DNA from: Paracoccus bogoriensis | GTDB taxonomy: Bacteria; Pseudomonadota; Alphaproteobacteria; Rhodobacterales; Rhodobacteraceae | Direction of reading: 5' to 3' | Length of the DNA: 45,102 bases | NCBI RefSeq assembly: GCF_019431455.1 | Contig: NZ_JAHYSR010000025.1 | Location: 1-45,102, forward strand | In this document: piece after piece, positions 33,764-42,648 of the stretch | Layout of the letters: each line of letters begins with the position of its first letter | Numbering within the stretch: position 1 is the first letter of the stretch | Translations under genes and position numbers: made by a program | Notes under the pieces: model-generated | Told to the model about the DNA's origin: nothing | Databases searched by the model: none | What the model saw: only the letters and a program-made list of their open reading frames with translations

Positions 33764-35935
33764 ATGACCGCCCGCCTGTCCTGCCTGTGCTCGGCCCTGG
33801 CCCTTCTGGCCGCATCGCCCGCCCTGGCCGAAAGCCACTTCAACCGCATCGCGACCTTCCCCGTCACCCGCAACATGGCCGAGGGCGAAGACCTGTCCCG
33901 CGAAAGTTCGGCCGAGATCATCTCGGCCTCGGAAGACGGGATGATGCTGGTCTATACCGACAGCCCCCTGGGCGTGATCGGCCTGATCGACATCACCGAT
34001 CCGAAAGCCCCCGGCGCATTGGGCAGCATCGACATGGAGGGCGAGCCAACCACCGCCGTCTTTGTCGGCACGACGATCTTTGTCGGCGTGAACACGTCGG
34101 ACAGCTTCGCCAACCCCTCGGGGCGTCTGGTCGCAGTCGATCCCGCCGCCATGGCGATCACCGCCGCGTGTGAACTGGGCGGTCAGCCCGACGCGGTGTC
34201 GCGCGCGCCCGATGGCAGCTTTCTGGCCATCGCCATCGAAAACGAGCGTGACGAAGGTCTGGGCGATGGCGGCCTGCCGCAGATGCCTGCGGGCCATGTC
34301 GTCAAGCTGCCCATCGTCGACGGCGCGCCCGATTGCGACGCGATGCAGGTCATCGACCTCACGGGGCTGGCCGACATCTTCCCCGAAGACCCCGAGCCCG
34401 AATTCGTCGATGTGAACGCGGCGGGCGAGATCGTCGTCACGCTTCAGGAAAACAACCACATCGTCATCATCGGCGCCGATGGCACGATCCAGTCGCATTT
34501 CTCGGCGGGCGAAGTCGCGCTGGAGGGCATCGACACCCGCCGCGACGGGGCGCTGGATTTCTCGGGCAGCAAAGCCGCCGCCCCGCGCGAACCCGACGCG
34601 GTCAAGTGGCTGGACGACCAGCACATCGCCATTGCGAACGAGGGCGACTGGCAGGGCGGCACCCGCGGCTGGTCGATCTTTCACCGCGACGGCACGCTGG
34701 TCTGGGATTCGGGCGCCTCGCTGGAACATGCCGTGATCGAGCTGGGCCACTACCCCGAGCATCGCAGCCATTCCAAGGGCATCGAGCCCGAGGGGCTGGA
34801 GATCGGCACCTTCGACGGCCGGCCGATGGCCTTCGTCGCGCTGGAGCGCGCCTCGCTGATCGCGGTCTATGACGTGTCGGACATCGCGGCGCCGCGTCTT
34901 CATCAGTTGCTGCCCTCGGGGATCAGCCCCGAGGGCGCGGTGGCGATTCCCGCGCGCGGGCTTCTGGCCACGGCCAACGAACTGGATGCGCGTGCCGATG
35001 GCGGGGCGGGCAGCCATGTGATGATCTACGAATGGCAGCAGGCGCCCGCCGCCTATCCGATGATCACCTCGGCCGGTGCTGACAGCCTGATCGGCTGGGG
35101 CGCGCTGTCGGGCATGGTCGCCGATGCCACGATCCCCGGCAGGCTTTATGCCGTCTCGGACAGCGTCTTCGGGATGCAGCCCGCGATCTTCACCATCGAC
35201 GCCACCCAGAACCCGGCGCGCATCACCGACAAGATGGTGGTGACGCGGTCCGGCCAGCCCGCGCAAAAGCTGGATCTGGAAGGCATCGCGCTGGCGCCGG
35301 ACGGGGGCTTCTGGCTGGCCTCGGAGGGGCGGTCTGACCGGCTGATCCCCCATGCCATCTATCGCACCGACGCAAAGGGCGAGATCCGCGAGGAAATCGC
35401 CCTGCCCGCTGAACTGGCCGCGCACGAGACCCGCTTCGGTTTCGAGGGGATCGCCGTGCAGGACCAGACCCTGTGGCTGGCCGTGCAGCGCGAATGGCGC
35501 GACGATCCGGCGGGGATGGTCAAGCTGGTGGCCTATGACACGGCGGACAAGAGCTGGGGCGCTGTCCATTATCCGCTGGACAGCCCGGCCGAGGGCGCGT
35601 GGATGGGCCTGTCCGAGATCACGATCCATGGCGATTGGGCCTATATCGTCGAGCGCGACAACCTGATCGGAGAGGCGGCGAAAACAAAGCGGCTTTACCG
35701 CGTGGCCCTGTCGGCGCTGGACCCTGCGCCTTTGGGCGGGCCGCTGCCGGTCGTTGACAAGGAAGAAGTGCATGACTTCATCCCCGACCTCATGGCGCTG
35801 AACGGCTACGTGCAGGACAAGGTCGAGGGCTTCGCCATCGACGCCGCAGGGGAAGCCTGGGTCGTGACCGACAATGACGGCGTGCAAGACGCCTCGGGCG
35901 AGACATTGTTCTGGACCATCGGCCGGATCGACTGA
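33764..35935 (+). CDS. Exported esterase-like phytase-family beta-propeller protein
   Basis: A 723-residue protein with a Sec signal peptide (LCSALALLAASPALA). The first half (about 25-420) is a YncE-like beta-propeller with repeating strands (IGLIDITDPKAPG, AVYDVSDIAAPRLHQL) and DVNAAGEIVVTLQENN. The second half (about 440-720) matches the phytase-like esterase domain: LSGMVADATIPGRLYAVSD, LDLEGIALAPDGGFWLASEG, FGFEGIAV and a final VEGFAIDAAGEAWVVTDNDG. Domains of this kind bind calcium and act on phosphate or other esters; the substrate is unknown. It stands alone between proS and a convergent exporter gene. Confidence 0.8.
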   Translation: MTARLSCLCSALALLAASPALAESHFNRIATFPVTRNMAEGEDLSRESSAEIISASEDGMMLVYTDSPLGVIGLIDITDPKAPGALGSIDMEGEPTTAVFVGTTIFVGVNTSDSFANPSGRLVAVDPAAMAITAACELGGQPDAVSRAPDGSFLAIAIENERDEGLGDGGLPQMPAGHVVKLPIVDGAPDCDAMQVIDLTGLADIFPEDPEPEFVDVNAAGEIVVTLQENNHIVIIGADGTIQSHFSAGEVALEGIDTRRDGALDFSGSKAAAPREPDAVKWLDDQHIAIANEGDWQGGTRGWSIFHRDGTLVWDSGASLEHAVIELGHYPEHRSHSKGIEPEGLEIGTFDGRPMAFVALERASLIAVYDVSDIAAPRLHQLLPSGISPEGAVAIPARGLLATANELDARADGGAGSHVMIYEWQQAPAAYPMITSAGADSLIGWGALSGMVADATIPGRLYAVSDSVFGMQPAIFTIDATQNPARITDKMVVTRSGQPAQKLDLEGIALAPDGGFWLASEGRSDRLIPHAIYRTDAKGEIREEIALPAELAAHETRFGFEGIAVQDQTLWLAVQREWRDDPAGMVKLVAYDTADKSWGAVHYPLDSPAEGAWMGLSEITIHGDWAYIVERDNLIGEAAKTKRLYRVALSALDPAPLGGPLPVVDKEEVHDFIPDLMALNGYVQDKVEGFAIDAAGEAWVVTDNDGVQDASGETLFWTIGRID

Positions 35936-35955
35936 TCCCGCGCGGCAGCACGAAG

Positions 35956-35982
35956 GCGGCAGGCGACACGCTCGCCTGCCGC
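35956..35982. terminator. Bidirectional hairpin between phytase-like gene and yeiH
   Basis: A perfect 11-bp stem, GCGGCAGGCGA with TCGCCTGCCGC, and a 5-nt loop lie in the 54-base gap between two convergent genes. Confidence 0.8.
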
Positions 35983-35989
35983 GCCCGCC

Positions 35990-36985
35990 TCAGACCCAGC
36001 CCATCAGGATGGCCGCCAGGATCAGCCCCGCCAGAACCAGGCTCTGCCCGATCAGAAGCGCGATGGCGCCCGGCCCCACCTCGACCAGTCGCGCCAGCGA
36101 GGTCTTCATCCCCACCGCCGCCACCGCCGCGACCAGGATCGCGCGCGAGACGACCGAGGCCGCATCGGTGATCATGTCCGGGACCAGATGCGCCGAATTC
36201 AGCCCCGCCAGAACCAGGAAGGCCAGCACGAAGCCCGGCAGGATCGGCGTCCTCGCCCGCCTTTGCCCCGCCTGCCGCAGGATCAGCGCCGCGACCAGCA
36301 CGACCGGCGCCAGCAGCGTCACACGGATCAGCTTGACCACCGTGGCGGTGTCGCCGGCCTCGTCCGACAGCGAATAGCCTGCGCCCACGACCTGAGCCAC
36401 ATCGTGAATCGTGCCGCCAAGGAACAGCCCCGCCTGATGCATGTCCAGCCCCAGCAGCGTAGCCAGCGCCGGATAGAGAATCATCGCCAGGGTGGACAGC
36501 GCCGTGACGGTGATCACCACGAAGGACAGGTCGCGTTCCGTCGTCGGGCGCGGCGGCAGGACCGAGGCGATGGCCATGGCCGCCGAGGCGCCGCAAATCG
36601 CAACCGATCCCCCCGTCAGCAGACCGAAAGCCCTGTCACGTCCCAGCCGGTGCATGATCCCCACCGACCCCAGGATCAGCGCCGCCATCGAAGCCGCGAT
36701 CAGCGCGACGAAGGGCCAGCCGATCAGCGCGACCATTTCGACCGAGACGCGCAGCCCCAGAAGCGCCACACCCAGACGCAACAGGCCCCGCGCGGCAAAG
36801 TCGATGCCGGGGGTGGCGCGGGAATCCTCGGCCGTGAAATGCAGCGGCATCCCCAGCAGGATCGCCATCAGCATGACCGGCGCCCCGTAATGGGCCGACA
36901 GGAACTGTGCCGCCAACGCCACGATCACGGCCAGCGTGACACCGGGGCCCAGCAGGCGCAGCCGGGCGATGTTCATGGGCAGCAT
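35990..36985 (-). CDS. yeiH: YeiH/UPF0324 family putative sulfate (or sulfite) exporter
   Basis: A 331-residue membrane protein with about ten helices (first VTLAVIVALAAQFLSAHYG). The family's conserved blocks are present: FAARGLLRLGVALLGLRVS, GGSVAICGASAAMAIASVL and FLGGTIHDVAQVVGAGY. UPF0324 proteins are commonly annotated as putative sulfate exporters and occur in organosulfonate-degradation clusters. Here the gene is the last on the minus strand after the TRAP genes, 58 bases beyond dctP with a hairpin between. It is well placed to remove sulfite or sulfate from sulfoquinovose cleavage. That role is inferred from context; transport has not been shown for this sequence. Confidence 0.85.
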   Translation of the reverse strand: MLPMNIARLRLLGPGVTLAVIVALAAQFLSAHYGAPVMLMAILLGMPLHFTAEDSRATPGIDFAARGLLRLGVALLGLRVSVEMVALIGWPFVALIAASMAALILGSVGIMHRLGRDRAFGLLTGGSVAICGASAAMAIASVLPPRPTTERDLSFVVITVTALSTLAMILYPALATLLGLDMHQAGLFLGGTIHDVAQVVGAGYSLSDEAGDTATVVKLIRVTLLAPVVLVAALILRQAGQRRARTPILPGFVLAFLVLAGLNSAHLVPDMITDAASVVSRAILVAAVAAVGMKTSLARLVEVGPGAIALLIGQSLVLAGLILAAILMGWV

Positions 36986-37000
36986 GGCTGCATCCCTTGC

Positions 37001-37023
37001 AAAAGGGGCCTTGCGGCCCCTTT
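37001..37023 (-). terminator. Hairpin between dctP and yeiH
   Basis: On the minus strand AAAGGGGCC pairs with GGCCCCTTT around GCAA, and one more T follows. It lies 20 bases after the dctP stop. It may end the transporter operon or reduce read-through into yeiH. Confidence 0.65.
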
Positions 37024-37043
37024 CCTGTCACCGGGAATGATGG

Positions 37044-38090
37044 TCACTGGATATCCCTTGCCCGCTCCTCGTTCACGGCCGCCTCGGCCTCGGCCACGGC
37101 ATCGCGGAACCGCGCCAGGATTTCCTCGCCTCCGCTGACGGTGGACGTGAACCATGCATAGACCGGCTCGGCCGCTTCGGCGAAGGCGGCCCTTTCCTCG
37201 GGCGTGGGGACATAGACTTCGCCCCCGGCGGCGGCAAAGGCCTCGTAGGCCGGGATCGACTTGCGCTTGGGCGAGGCGAAGGTTGCCTGTTGCAGCGCAT
37301 AGAAACCGTCCACGACGATCTGGCGCATGTCCTCGGGCATGGCCATGAAGCTGTCATTCGACATCCACCAGTAAGCGCCCATATAGGCGTGCTGGTCCAG
37401 CGTCAGATAGCGCAGCCCGGCCTCGGGGAAGCGCATCGACATGATGTCGGTGATGCCGTTCGCGGTGCCCTCGACCACGCGCGTCTGAAGCGAGGTGAAG
37501 AGTTCCGGCCACGGGATCGGCGTGGGCGAGGCGCCCATCGCGCGGGCCAGTTCCTGCGGCAGGTCCGCCACCACGGTCCGCATCTTCAGCCCGGCCAGAT
37601 CGGCAGGCGTCTGCACGCGACGCTGCGTGTTGGCATAGCTGCGCCAGCCGCCGGTATTGCCGATGGTCATCAGCCGCAGCGTGTTGCCGCTGTCCTCAAG
37701 CGCGCGGTCGCGCAGATAGCGCATGAAATCGCCCGACAGCACCCGTTCCGCGACGCGGTCGTCGGCCATCAGATAGGGCATGTCCAGCACCTGGAAATAG
37801 GGAAACAGCCCGGCCGCCCCGTCCAGGGTCGAGATGTAAACGTCGATCGAACCATCGGCCACGCCTTGCAGGCACTCGGCCCCGTTCGAGCAGAGCTGCG
37901 TGCCCATGTAGATCTCGACCGCGATGGCGCCGTTCGAGGCCGCCTCGACATGGGACTTGAAGACCTGCAACCCGTCGTAATCCTCGTCCTCCTCGTTCGA
38001 GTTGGCGACGGCGCGGATCGTGTAATCCTGCGCCAGGGCGGGCGCGGCCAGCGCCAGGGCTGCCGCAAGGGTCAGGACGGTTTTGAACAT
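37044..38090 (-). CDS. dctP: TRAP transporter substrate-binding protein (DctP type)
   Basis: A 348-residue periplasmic solute-binding protein with a Sec signal (VLTLAAALALAAPALAQ). TRAP hallmarks include the FKSHVEAASNGAIAVEIYMGTQL region, the TPADLAGLKMRTV loop with its conserved arginine, MGASPTPIPWPELFTSLQTRVVEG and YLTLDQHAYM. The family usually binds organic acids through that arginine; a sulfonate-bearing sugar is an acceptable acid analogue. Its place as third transport gene after dctQ and dctM, directly behind smoCBA-like genes, suggests sulfoquinovose or sulfoquinovosylglycerol as the ligand (inference). Confidence 0.93.
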   Translation of the reverse strand: MFKTVLTLAAALALAAPALAQDYTIRAVANSNEEDEDYDGLQVFKSHVEAASNGAIAVEIYMGTQLCSNGAECLQGVADGSIDVYISTLDGAAGLFPYFQVLDMPYLMADDRVAERVLSGDFMRYLRDRALEDSGNTLRLMTIGNTGGWRSYANTQRRVQTPADLAGLKMRTVVADLPQELARAMGASPTPIPWPELFTSLQTRVVEGTANGITDIMSMRFPEAGLRYLTLDQHAYMGAYWWMSNDSFMAMPEDMRQIVVDGFYALQQATFASPKRKSIPAYEAFAAAGGEVYVPTPEERAAFAEAAEPVYAWFTSTVSGGEEILARFRDAVAEAEAAVNEERARDIQ

Positions 38091-38120
38091 GGTGGTTTCC
38101 TCCCGGGTTGGTGTTATCGG

Positions 38121-39413
38121 TCAGTCCGCAAAGCCGGTCAGGCGCGGAATGGTCATGGACAGGGCGGGAAAGTAGGTGATCAGGAAGATCACCAGGATCT
38201 CGACCGCCAGAAAAGGCAGGATCGCGCGGGCGATGGTGGTGACGCGCTCGCGCGAGACGGCGGCCGCCACGAACAGCACCAGCCCCATCGGTGGCGTCGC
38301 CAGACCCACGGTCAGGTTGACGCACATGATGATCGCGAAATGCACGCTGTCCACACCCATGCCTTCAAAGACAGGCGCCAGGATCGGCGCCAGGATGATG
38401 ATGGCGGGCCCGGCATCCAGGAACATGCCGACCACGAACAGCAGCAGGTTGATCAGGAACAGCAGCAGCAGCGGGTTCGCTGTCAGCCCCAGGATGAAAT
38501 CGGCCATGATCTGCGGCGCGTGCGACAGCGACACGACCGTCTTGAAGGACATGGCCGCCCCCACCAGCAGCAGCACCACCGCCGATGTCAGCGCCGCCCG
38601 GCCCAGCACGTCGGGCAGCTCGGCCACACGCATCGTCCTCAGCACGAAAAGCGAAATGATCATCGCATAGACGACCGCGACGGCGGCGGCCTCGGTCGGG
38701 GTGAAGATGCCGCCAAGAATGCCGCCCAGAATGATGACCGGCGTCAGCAGCGGCCAGAACGCCCTGAGGCTGGCGCGGCCGCGCGCGGCCCAAGGCTGGC
38801 GGGCCGAGGCGACGGGAAAATCGTAGCGGTCCGCCATGATCTTGATGACCACCATCAGACCCAGCCCGACCATCACGCCCGGCACGATGCCCGCCAGGAA
38901 CAGCGCCGCCACGCTTTCGCCCATGACATAGGCATAGATGATCATGATGCCCGAGGGCGGGATGATCGGCCCGATGACCGAGCTGGCCGCCGTGATCGCG
39001 GCGGCGAAGCGGCGGGTATAGCCCTGCTTTTCCATTGCAGGGACCAGCATCGAGCCAAGCGCCGATGTGTCTGCCACCGCCGAGCCCGAAAGCCCCGCGA
39101 ACAGCATCGAGCTGAGCACGTTCACATGCGCCAACCCGCCCCGCAGATGGCCCATCAGCGCCTGCGCGAACTCGACCAGCCGCAGCGTGATGCCGCCGCG
39201 ATTCATCAGTTCTCCGGCCAGCATGAAGAACGGGATCGCCATCAGCGGAAAGCTGTCCATGCCATTATAGAGATTGCGGTAGAGCAAGGTCAGGTCGCGT
39301 TCCTGACCGTTCAGCCACAGGATGATGCCCGGTGCGGCCAGCATCCCGAAAAAGACCGGCAGGCCCAGCATCAGGAACAGAAGGAACAGCGGCAGGAACC
39401 AGATCAGCATCAA
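38121..39413 (-). CDS. dctM: TRAP transporter large permease subunit (DctM type)
   Basis: A 430-residue membrane subunit with about 12 helices that carries out sodium-coupled import together with DctQ. Seen: the N-terminal FLPLFLLFLMLGLPVFFGML, the conserved SMLFAGLSGSAVADTSALGS, AAITAASSVIGPIIPPSGIM, and FLDAGPAIIILAPILAPV near the end. The start at 39413 overlaps the dctQ stop by four bases. dctP follows after 30 bases. Confidence 0.95.
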   Translation of the reverse strand: MMLIWFLPLFLLFLMLGLPVFFGMLAAPGIILWLNGQERDLTLLYRNLYNGMDSFPLMAIPFFMLAGELMNRGGITLRLVEFAQALMGHLRGGLAHVNVLSSMLFAGLSGSAVADTSALGSMLVPAMEKQGYTRRFAAAITAASSVIGPIIPPSGIMIIYAYVMGESVAALFLAGIVPGVMVGLGLMVVIKIMADRYDFPVASARQPWAARGRASLRAFWPLLTPVIILGGILGGIFTPTEAAAVAVVYAMIISLFVLRTMRVAELPDVLGRAALTSAVVLLLVGAAMSFKTVVSLSHAPQIMADFILGLTANPLLLLFLINLLLFVVGMFLDAGPAIIILAPILAPVFEGMGVDSVHFAIIMCVNLTVGLATPPMGLVLFVAAAVSRERVTTIARAILPFLAVEILVIFLITYFPALSMTIPRLTGFAD

Positions 39414-40012
39414 TCGACCCCCCGCGCGCCGGTCTCCATGTCATCCCCGGTGGGGATCGGCGGCAGGTCGCGCAGACCTGCAAGCCCTGCCAGATTGCGC
39501 AGGATCAGTTCGACATTGACCACGATCAGCATTGCCAGACCGACCGGTATCGAGGCCATCATCCAGGACCGCGGCACGCGATACCATTCCGACAGGTCCA
39601 ATGAGACCGGCACGAACAGCGAGGCGCTGGCAAAGCGCCCGCCAAGGCCCGTTACCTCGCGCCATCCGATCTGCAGCGCAACGACCAGCACGGCCAGCGA
39701 CACCAGCAGCAGCACGATGTTCAGAAGCCGCGCCAGCAGTGCGGGCAGCAGCATGGGCAGGAAGTCGATCGCGACAAATCCGCCGCGGCGGAACGCCGTC
39801 GGCGCCATGAGGCCGGTCATCCACATCATGCAGAAGCGCGCCGCCTCATCCGGCCATGGCAGCGCGTTGTTCATGATGTAGCGCTGAAAGACCTGCAGAA
39901 TCGTCACCGCGACCATGATCGCCATGGCGACGATGCCGCCCGCGCGGGCCAGCTTCAGCACTGCCTCGTTGACCCGGGACAGGGGCCGTATCACGGCCTC
40001 GAACAGGCTCAT
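39410..40012 (-). CDS. dctQ: TRAP transporter small permease subunit (DctQ type)
   Basis: A 200-residue membrane protein with four helices (about 24-44, 55-73, 92-112, 140-160) and the DctQ family pattern ending the first helix in VTILQVFQRY, then LPWPDEAARFCMMWMTGLMAP. It works with DctM and DctP in sodium-driven uptake. ATG 40012 has AGGGGGGAA upstream; the longer open frame is not used. It lies 44 bases after the flavin reductase gene on the same strand, so uptake and catabolic genes appear to be one operon. Confidence 0.92.
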   Translation of the reverse strand: MSLFEAVIRPLSRVNEAVLKLARAGGIVAMAIMVAVTILQVFQRYIMNNALPWPDEAARFCMMWMTGLMAPTAFRRGGFVAIDFLPMLLPALLARLLNIVLLLVSLAVLVVALQIGWREVTGLGGRFASASLFVPVSLDLSEWYRVPRSWMMASIPVGLAMLIVVNVELILRNLAGLAGLRDLPPIPTGDDMETGARGVD

Positions 40013-40056
40013 TCTTGTTCCCCCCTCTGCCACCGCGCCTCCCCGCGCGAGGCGTT

Positions 40057-40563
40057 TCACTTGACCGAGATGTCGGCGATCCGCCCGCCGTAGAAGGCCA
40101 GCGGCGCGCCCTCGGTCAGCGTCGCCTGAAGCACGCGGCCCACGACGATGGCGTGATCCCCGGCCTCATGCAGCGCAAAAAGCTGGCAGTCGAAGCGCGC
40201 CAGGCAGCGATCCAGGATCGGCACGCCCTGCCCGTTACGCCCCGCCAGATCGCAGAGCGCGTCGCGGTTGCGCGCGACCGCCCAGGCCAGATCGGCCTGA
40301 TCGGCGGACAGGACATGGATCGCGTAATGCTGCGCCGCGGCAAAGACCGGATAGCGGGTGCTGGCGCGGGCGGGCGACCACAGGACCAGGGGCGGCTCCA
40401 TCGAGACCGAGGAAAAACTGTTGGCGGTGATCGCGATACACTCGCCCGCCAAGCCCTTGGCGGTCACGATCGTGACGCCGGTGGCAAAGCGCCCGAAGGC
40501 ATCGCGCAACTGGCGGCCATTCTGCGGATCTGGAACAAAGCTGGCAGGGTCGTTCATCTGCAT
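40057..40563 (-). CDS. smoA: Flavin reductase, probable partner of the sulfoquinovose monooxygenase (SmoA-like)
   Basis: A 168-residue NAD(P)H:FMN reductase of the split-barrel Flavin_Reduct family. Seen: LRDAFGRFATGVTIVTA, the FMN-binding ITANSFSSVSMEPPLVLW and FDCQLFALHEAGDHAIVVGRV. Such enzymes supply free FMNH2 to two-component monooxygenases, here the LLM enzyme three genes apart. The start at 40563 shares one base with the stop of the aldo/keto reductase (TGATG), so translation is coupled; ATG 40557 is an alternative. The SmoA assignment rests on gene order with SmoB- and SmoC-like proteins. Confidence 0.82.
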   Translation of the reverse strand: MQMNDPASFVPDPQNGRQLRDAFGRFATGVTIVTAKGLAGECIAITANSFSSVSMEPPLVLWSPARASTRYPVFAAAQHYAIHVLSADQADLAWAVARNRDALCDLAGRNGQGVPILDRCLARFDCQLFALHEAGDHAIVVGRVLQATLTEGAPLAFYGGRIADISVK

Positions 40564-41453
40564 CACGCGACCTCTCGCCCCAAGGCCGCCTCGTAAAGCT
40601 GGAACCACTCGATCCGCGACAGGCTGATCTTCAGCGCATCCCCGATGGCGGCGATGCGGGACAGTGCATTCGTGCCCATGATCGGAAGGATCTGCGCAGG
40701 GTGGCGCAGCAGGAAGGCCACCGCCACCGCCGCCCGGTCAACGCCATGCGCCGCCGCGATCCGGTCCATGACCTGCACGACCGGACCGCCACCCGTCATC
40801 AGGCTACCGCCGCCCAGAGGCGACCAGGCCATGACCGGATCGCGGCGACGCTGGTGAAAGGCCAGGTCGCCATTGGTGAAGGGCTCGATCCGGGCCAACG
40901 AAATCTCGATCTGATTCGTCGCCAGGGGCGTCTGCATCGCCGATTGCAGCAATTCGACATCCCAGGGGCGGAAGTTCGAGACGCCCACCGCGCGAACCTT
41001 GCCTTGGGCCACCAGCGCGTCCAGCGCACGGCCCGTCTCGTCATGGTCCATCATCGGATCGGGACGGTGGATCAGCAGCAGGTCGATCCGGTCCGTGCCC
41101 AGATCGCGCAGGGACGCCTCGACCGAGGCGTGAATATGCGCCTCGGACGTATCATAATGCTTGCAGGGTGCGGCAGAATGCCGGCCCATCGGCGCGACGA
41201 TACCGCATTTCGTCACGATCTCGATCCGGTCGCGCAGGCCGGGGCTTGCGCGCAGCGCCGCGCCAAGGAACGCCTCGGCCGTATAGCCGCCATAAATGTC
41301 GGCCTGATCCATCGTGGTAATGCCCTGGTCCAGACAGGTCTCGATCTTGGCCTGCACATGGGCGGGCGAGGTGTCGGCATCATCGCCGATGCGCCACATG
41401 CCGTAGACCAGCCGCGACAGGGTGACACCGCCCTTCAGTTCCACACGATCCAT
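40563..41453 (-). CDS. smoB: Aldo/keto reductase, probable 6-oxo-glucose reductase (SmoB-like)
   Basis: A 296-residue AKR with an intact catalytic tetrad: D49 and Y54 in MDQADIYGGY, K82 in IVTKCG, and H129 in LLLIHRPDP. NADPH-site residues are near the end (IMGTNALSRIAAIG). In the sulfo-SMO pathway SmoB reduces the 6-oxo-glucose released by the monooxygenase to glucose. The N-terminus SRLVYGMWRIGDDADTSP looks, from memory, close to that enzyme. The gene starts two bases after the LLM monooxygenase stop and overlaps the flavin reductase start. A general carbonyl-reducing role is the alternative. Confidence 0.8.
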   Translation of the reverse strand: MDRVELKGGVTLSRLVYGMWRIGDDADTSPAHVQAKIETCLDQGITTMDQADIYGGYTAEAFLGAALRASPGLRDRIEIVTKCGIVAPMGRHSAAPCKHYDTSEAHIHASVEASLRDLGTDRIDLLLIHRPDPMMDHDETGRALDALVAQGKVRAVGVSNFRPWDVELLQSAMQTPLATNQIEISLARIEPFTNGDLAFHQRRRDPVMAWSPLGGGSLMTGGGPVVQVMDRIAAAHGVDRAAVAVAFLLRHPAQILPIMGTNALSRIAAIGDALKISLSRIEWFQLYEAALGREVA

Positions 41454-41455
41454 CG

Positions 41456-42610
41456 TCAGCGCCTTTCGCCTGCGGCCAGCGGGGTCGCAGGGGGACGTTC
41501 CGGCACGCGGCCCCAGACCCGGTTCAACTGGCAGGTGTTCATCTGCGGCAGGACGCGGCTGCCGAAATGGCAGGCCTCGTCCTTGTGCGGATAGCCGGAC
41601 AGGATGAAGGCACGGATCCCCATCCTGCGCAACTCCTCCAGCTTGGTCAGAACCTGATCGGTCGAGCCGACGATGGCCGCCCCGCAGCCCGAGCGCGCGC
41701 GCCCGATACCCGTCCAGAGATTGGGCTCGATGTAACCTTCCTCATCGGCCAGTTCGCGATTGCGGGCCTGTCGGCTGACGCCAAGCGATCCGGCATCCAG
41801 GGCGCGCTCGCGGATGGCCCGTCCTGTCTCGTCATCCAGCTGGCTGACCAGTTCGCGGGCATATTCGCGCGCCTCGGCCTCGGTGTCGCGGACGATGACA
41901 TGGGCGCGGAAGCCGTAATCCAGCGTCCGGCCGTATTTCGCGGCAGCCGCATGGGCGGCGCGCATCCGGTCGGCGATGTCCTCGGTCTTTTCGGGCCACA
42001 TCAGATAGACATCGCAATGCTGGCCGCACAGATCCAGCGCATCGGGCGAATAGCCCCCGAAATACAGCATCGGCCCGCCCTGCTGATAGGGCTTGGCGGG
42101 ATCGGTGGTCAGGCCGGAGAAATCATAGACCTCGCCCCGATAGTCGATCTGCTCGCGGTTCCAGGCCTGCTTCAGGATCTCGACCACCTCGCGCGAACGC
42201 TGATAGCGATAGGGGCTGGGCTCTTGCTGGCCGGGGAAGTCGCTGCTGATGATGTTGATCGTCAGCCGGCCCTTCAGCATGTGGTCCAGCGTGGCGATGG
42301 TGCGCGCCAGCATGATGGGCTGCATCTCGCCGCAGCGCACGGCGGCCAGCAGGTTGATGCGCTCGGTGATCGGCGCACAACCTGCGACGAAGGACAGCGT
42401 GTCCTGCCCGACCTGGTAGCTGGAGGGGCACAGGATATTGCCGAAACCTTGCGCCTCGGCGGTCTTCACGATGTCGCTGCAATGATCCCAGGACGATCGC
42501 AAATCGCCGTCAGGCACCCCCAGGTGGCGGTAATCGTCAGAGCACAGCGCTGCGAACCAGGCGACTTCGACGGCCTTCAGATCGGCCGATGTGACGGGAA
42601 CGACGGTCAT
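41456..42610 (-). CDS. smoC: LLM flavin-dependent monooxygenase, probable sulfoquinovose monooxygenase (SmoC-like)
   Basis: A 384-residue bacterial-luciferase-like, FMNH2-dependent monooxygenase of the SsuD/alkanesulfonate type. Seen: AAVRCGEMQPIMLARTIATLDH-type barrel strands, the LTINIISSDFPGQQEPSPYRY substrate loop, the flavin phosphate region MLYFGGYSPDALDLCGQHCDVYLMW, and GIGRARSGCGAAIVGSTDQV near the C-terminus. SmoC cleaves the C-S bond of sulfoquinovose with O2, giving 6-oxo-glucose and sulfite. Assignment rests on resemblance to SmoC as I recall it plus adjacent SmoB- and SmoA-like genes. It is the first gene of the operon, divergent from the GntR gene. Use of another sulfonate is possible. 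Confidence 0.82.
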   Translation of the reverse strand: MTVVPVTSADLKAVEVAWFAALCSDDYRHLGVPDGDLRSSWDHCSDIVKTAEAQGFGNILCPSSYQVGQDTLSFVAGCAPITERINLLAAVRCGEMQPIMLARTIATLDHMLKGRLTINIISSDFPGQQEPSPYRYQRSREVVEILKQAWNREQIDYRGEVYDFSGLTTDPAKPYQQGGPMLYFGGYSPDALDLCGQHCDVYLMWPEKTEDIADRMRAAHAAAAKYGRTLDYGFRAHVIVRDTEAEAREYARELVSQLDDETGRAIRERALDAGSLGVSRQARNRELADEEGYIEPNLWTGIGRARSGCGAAIVGSTDQVLTKLEELRRMGIRAFILSGYPHKDEACHFGSRVLPQMNTCQLNRVWGRVPERPPATPLAAGERR

Positions 42611-42648
42611 TCTCTCCTCCCTGACTCGCCTGCGGTTTCCTCTTGCAT

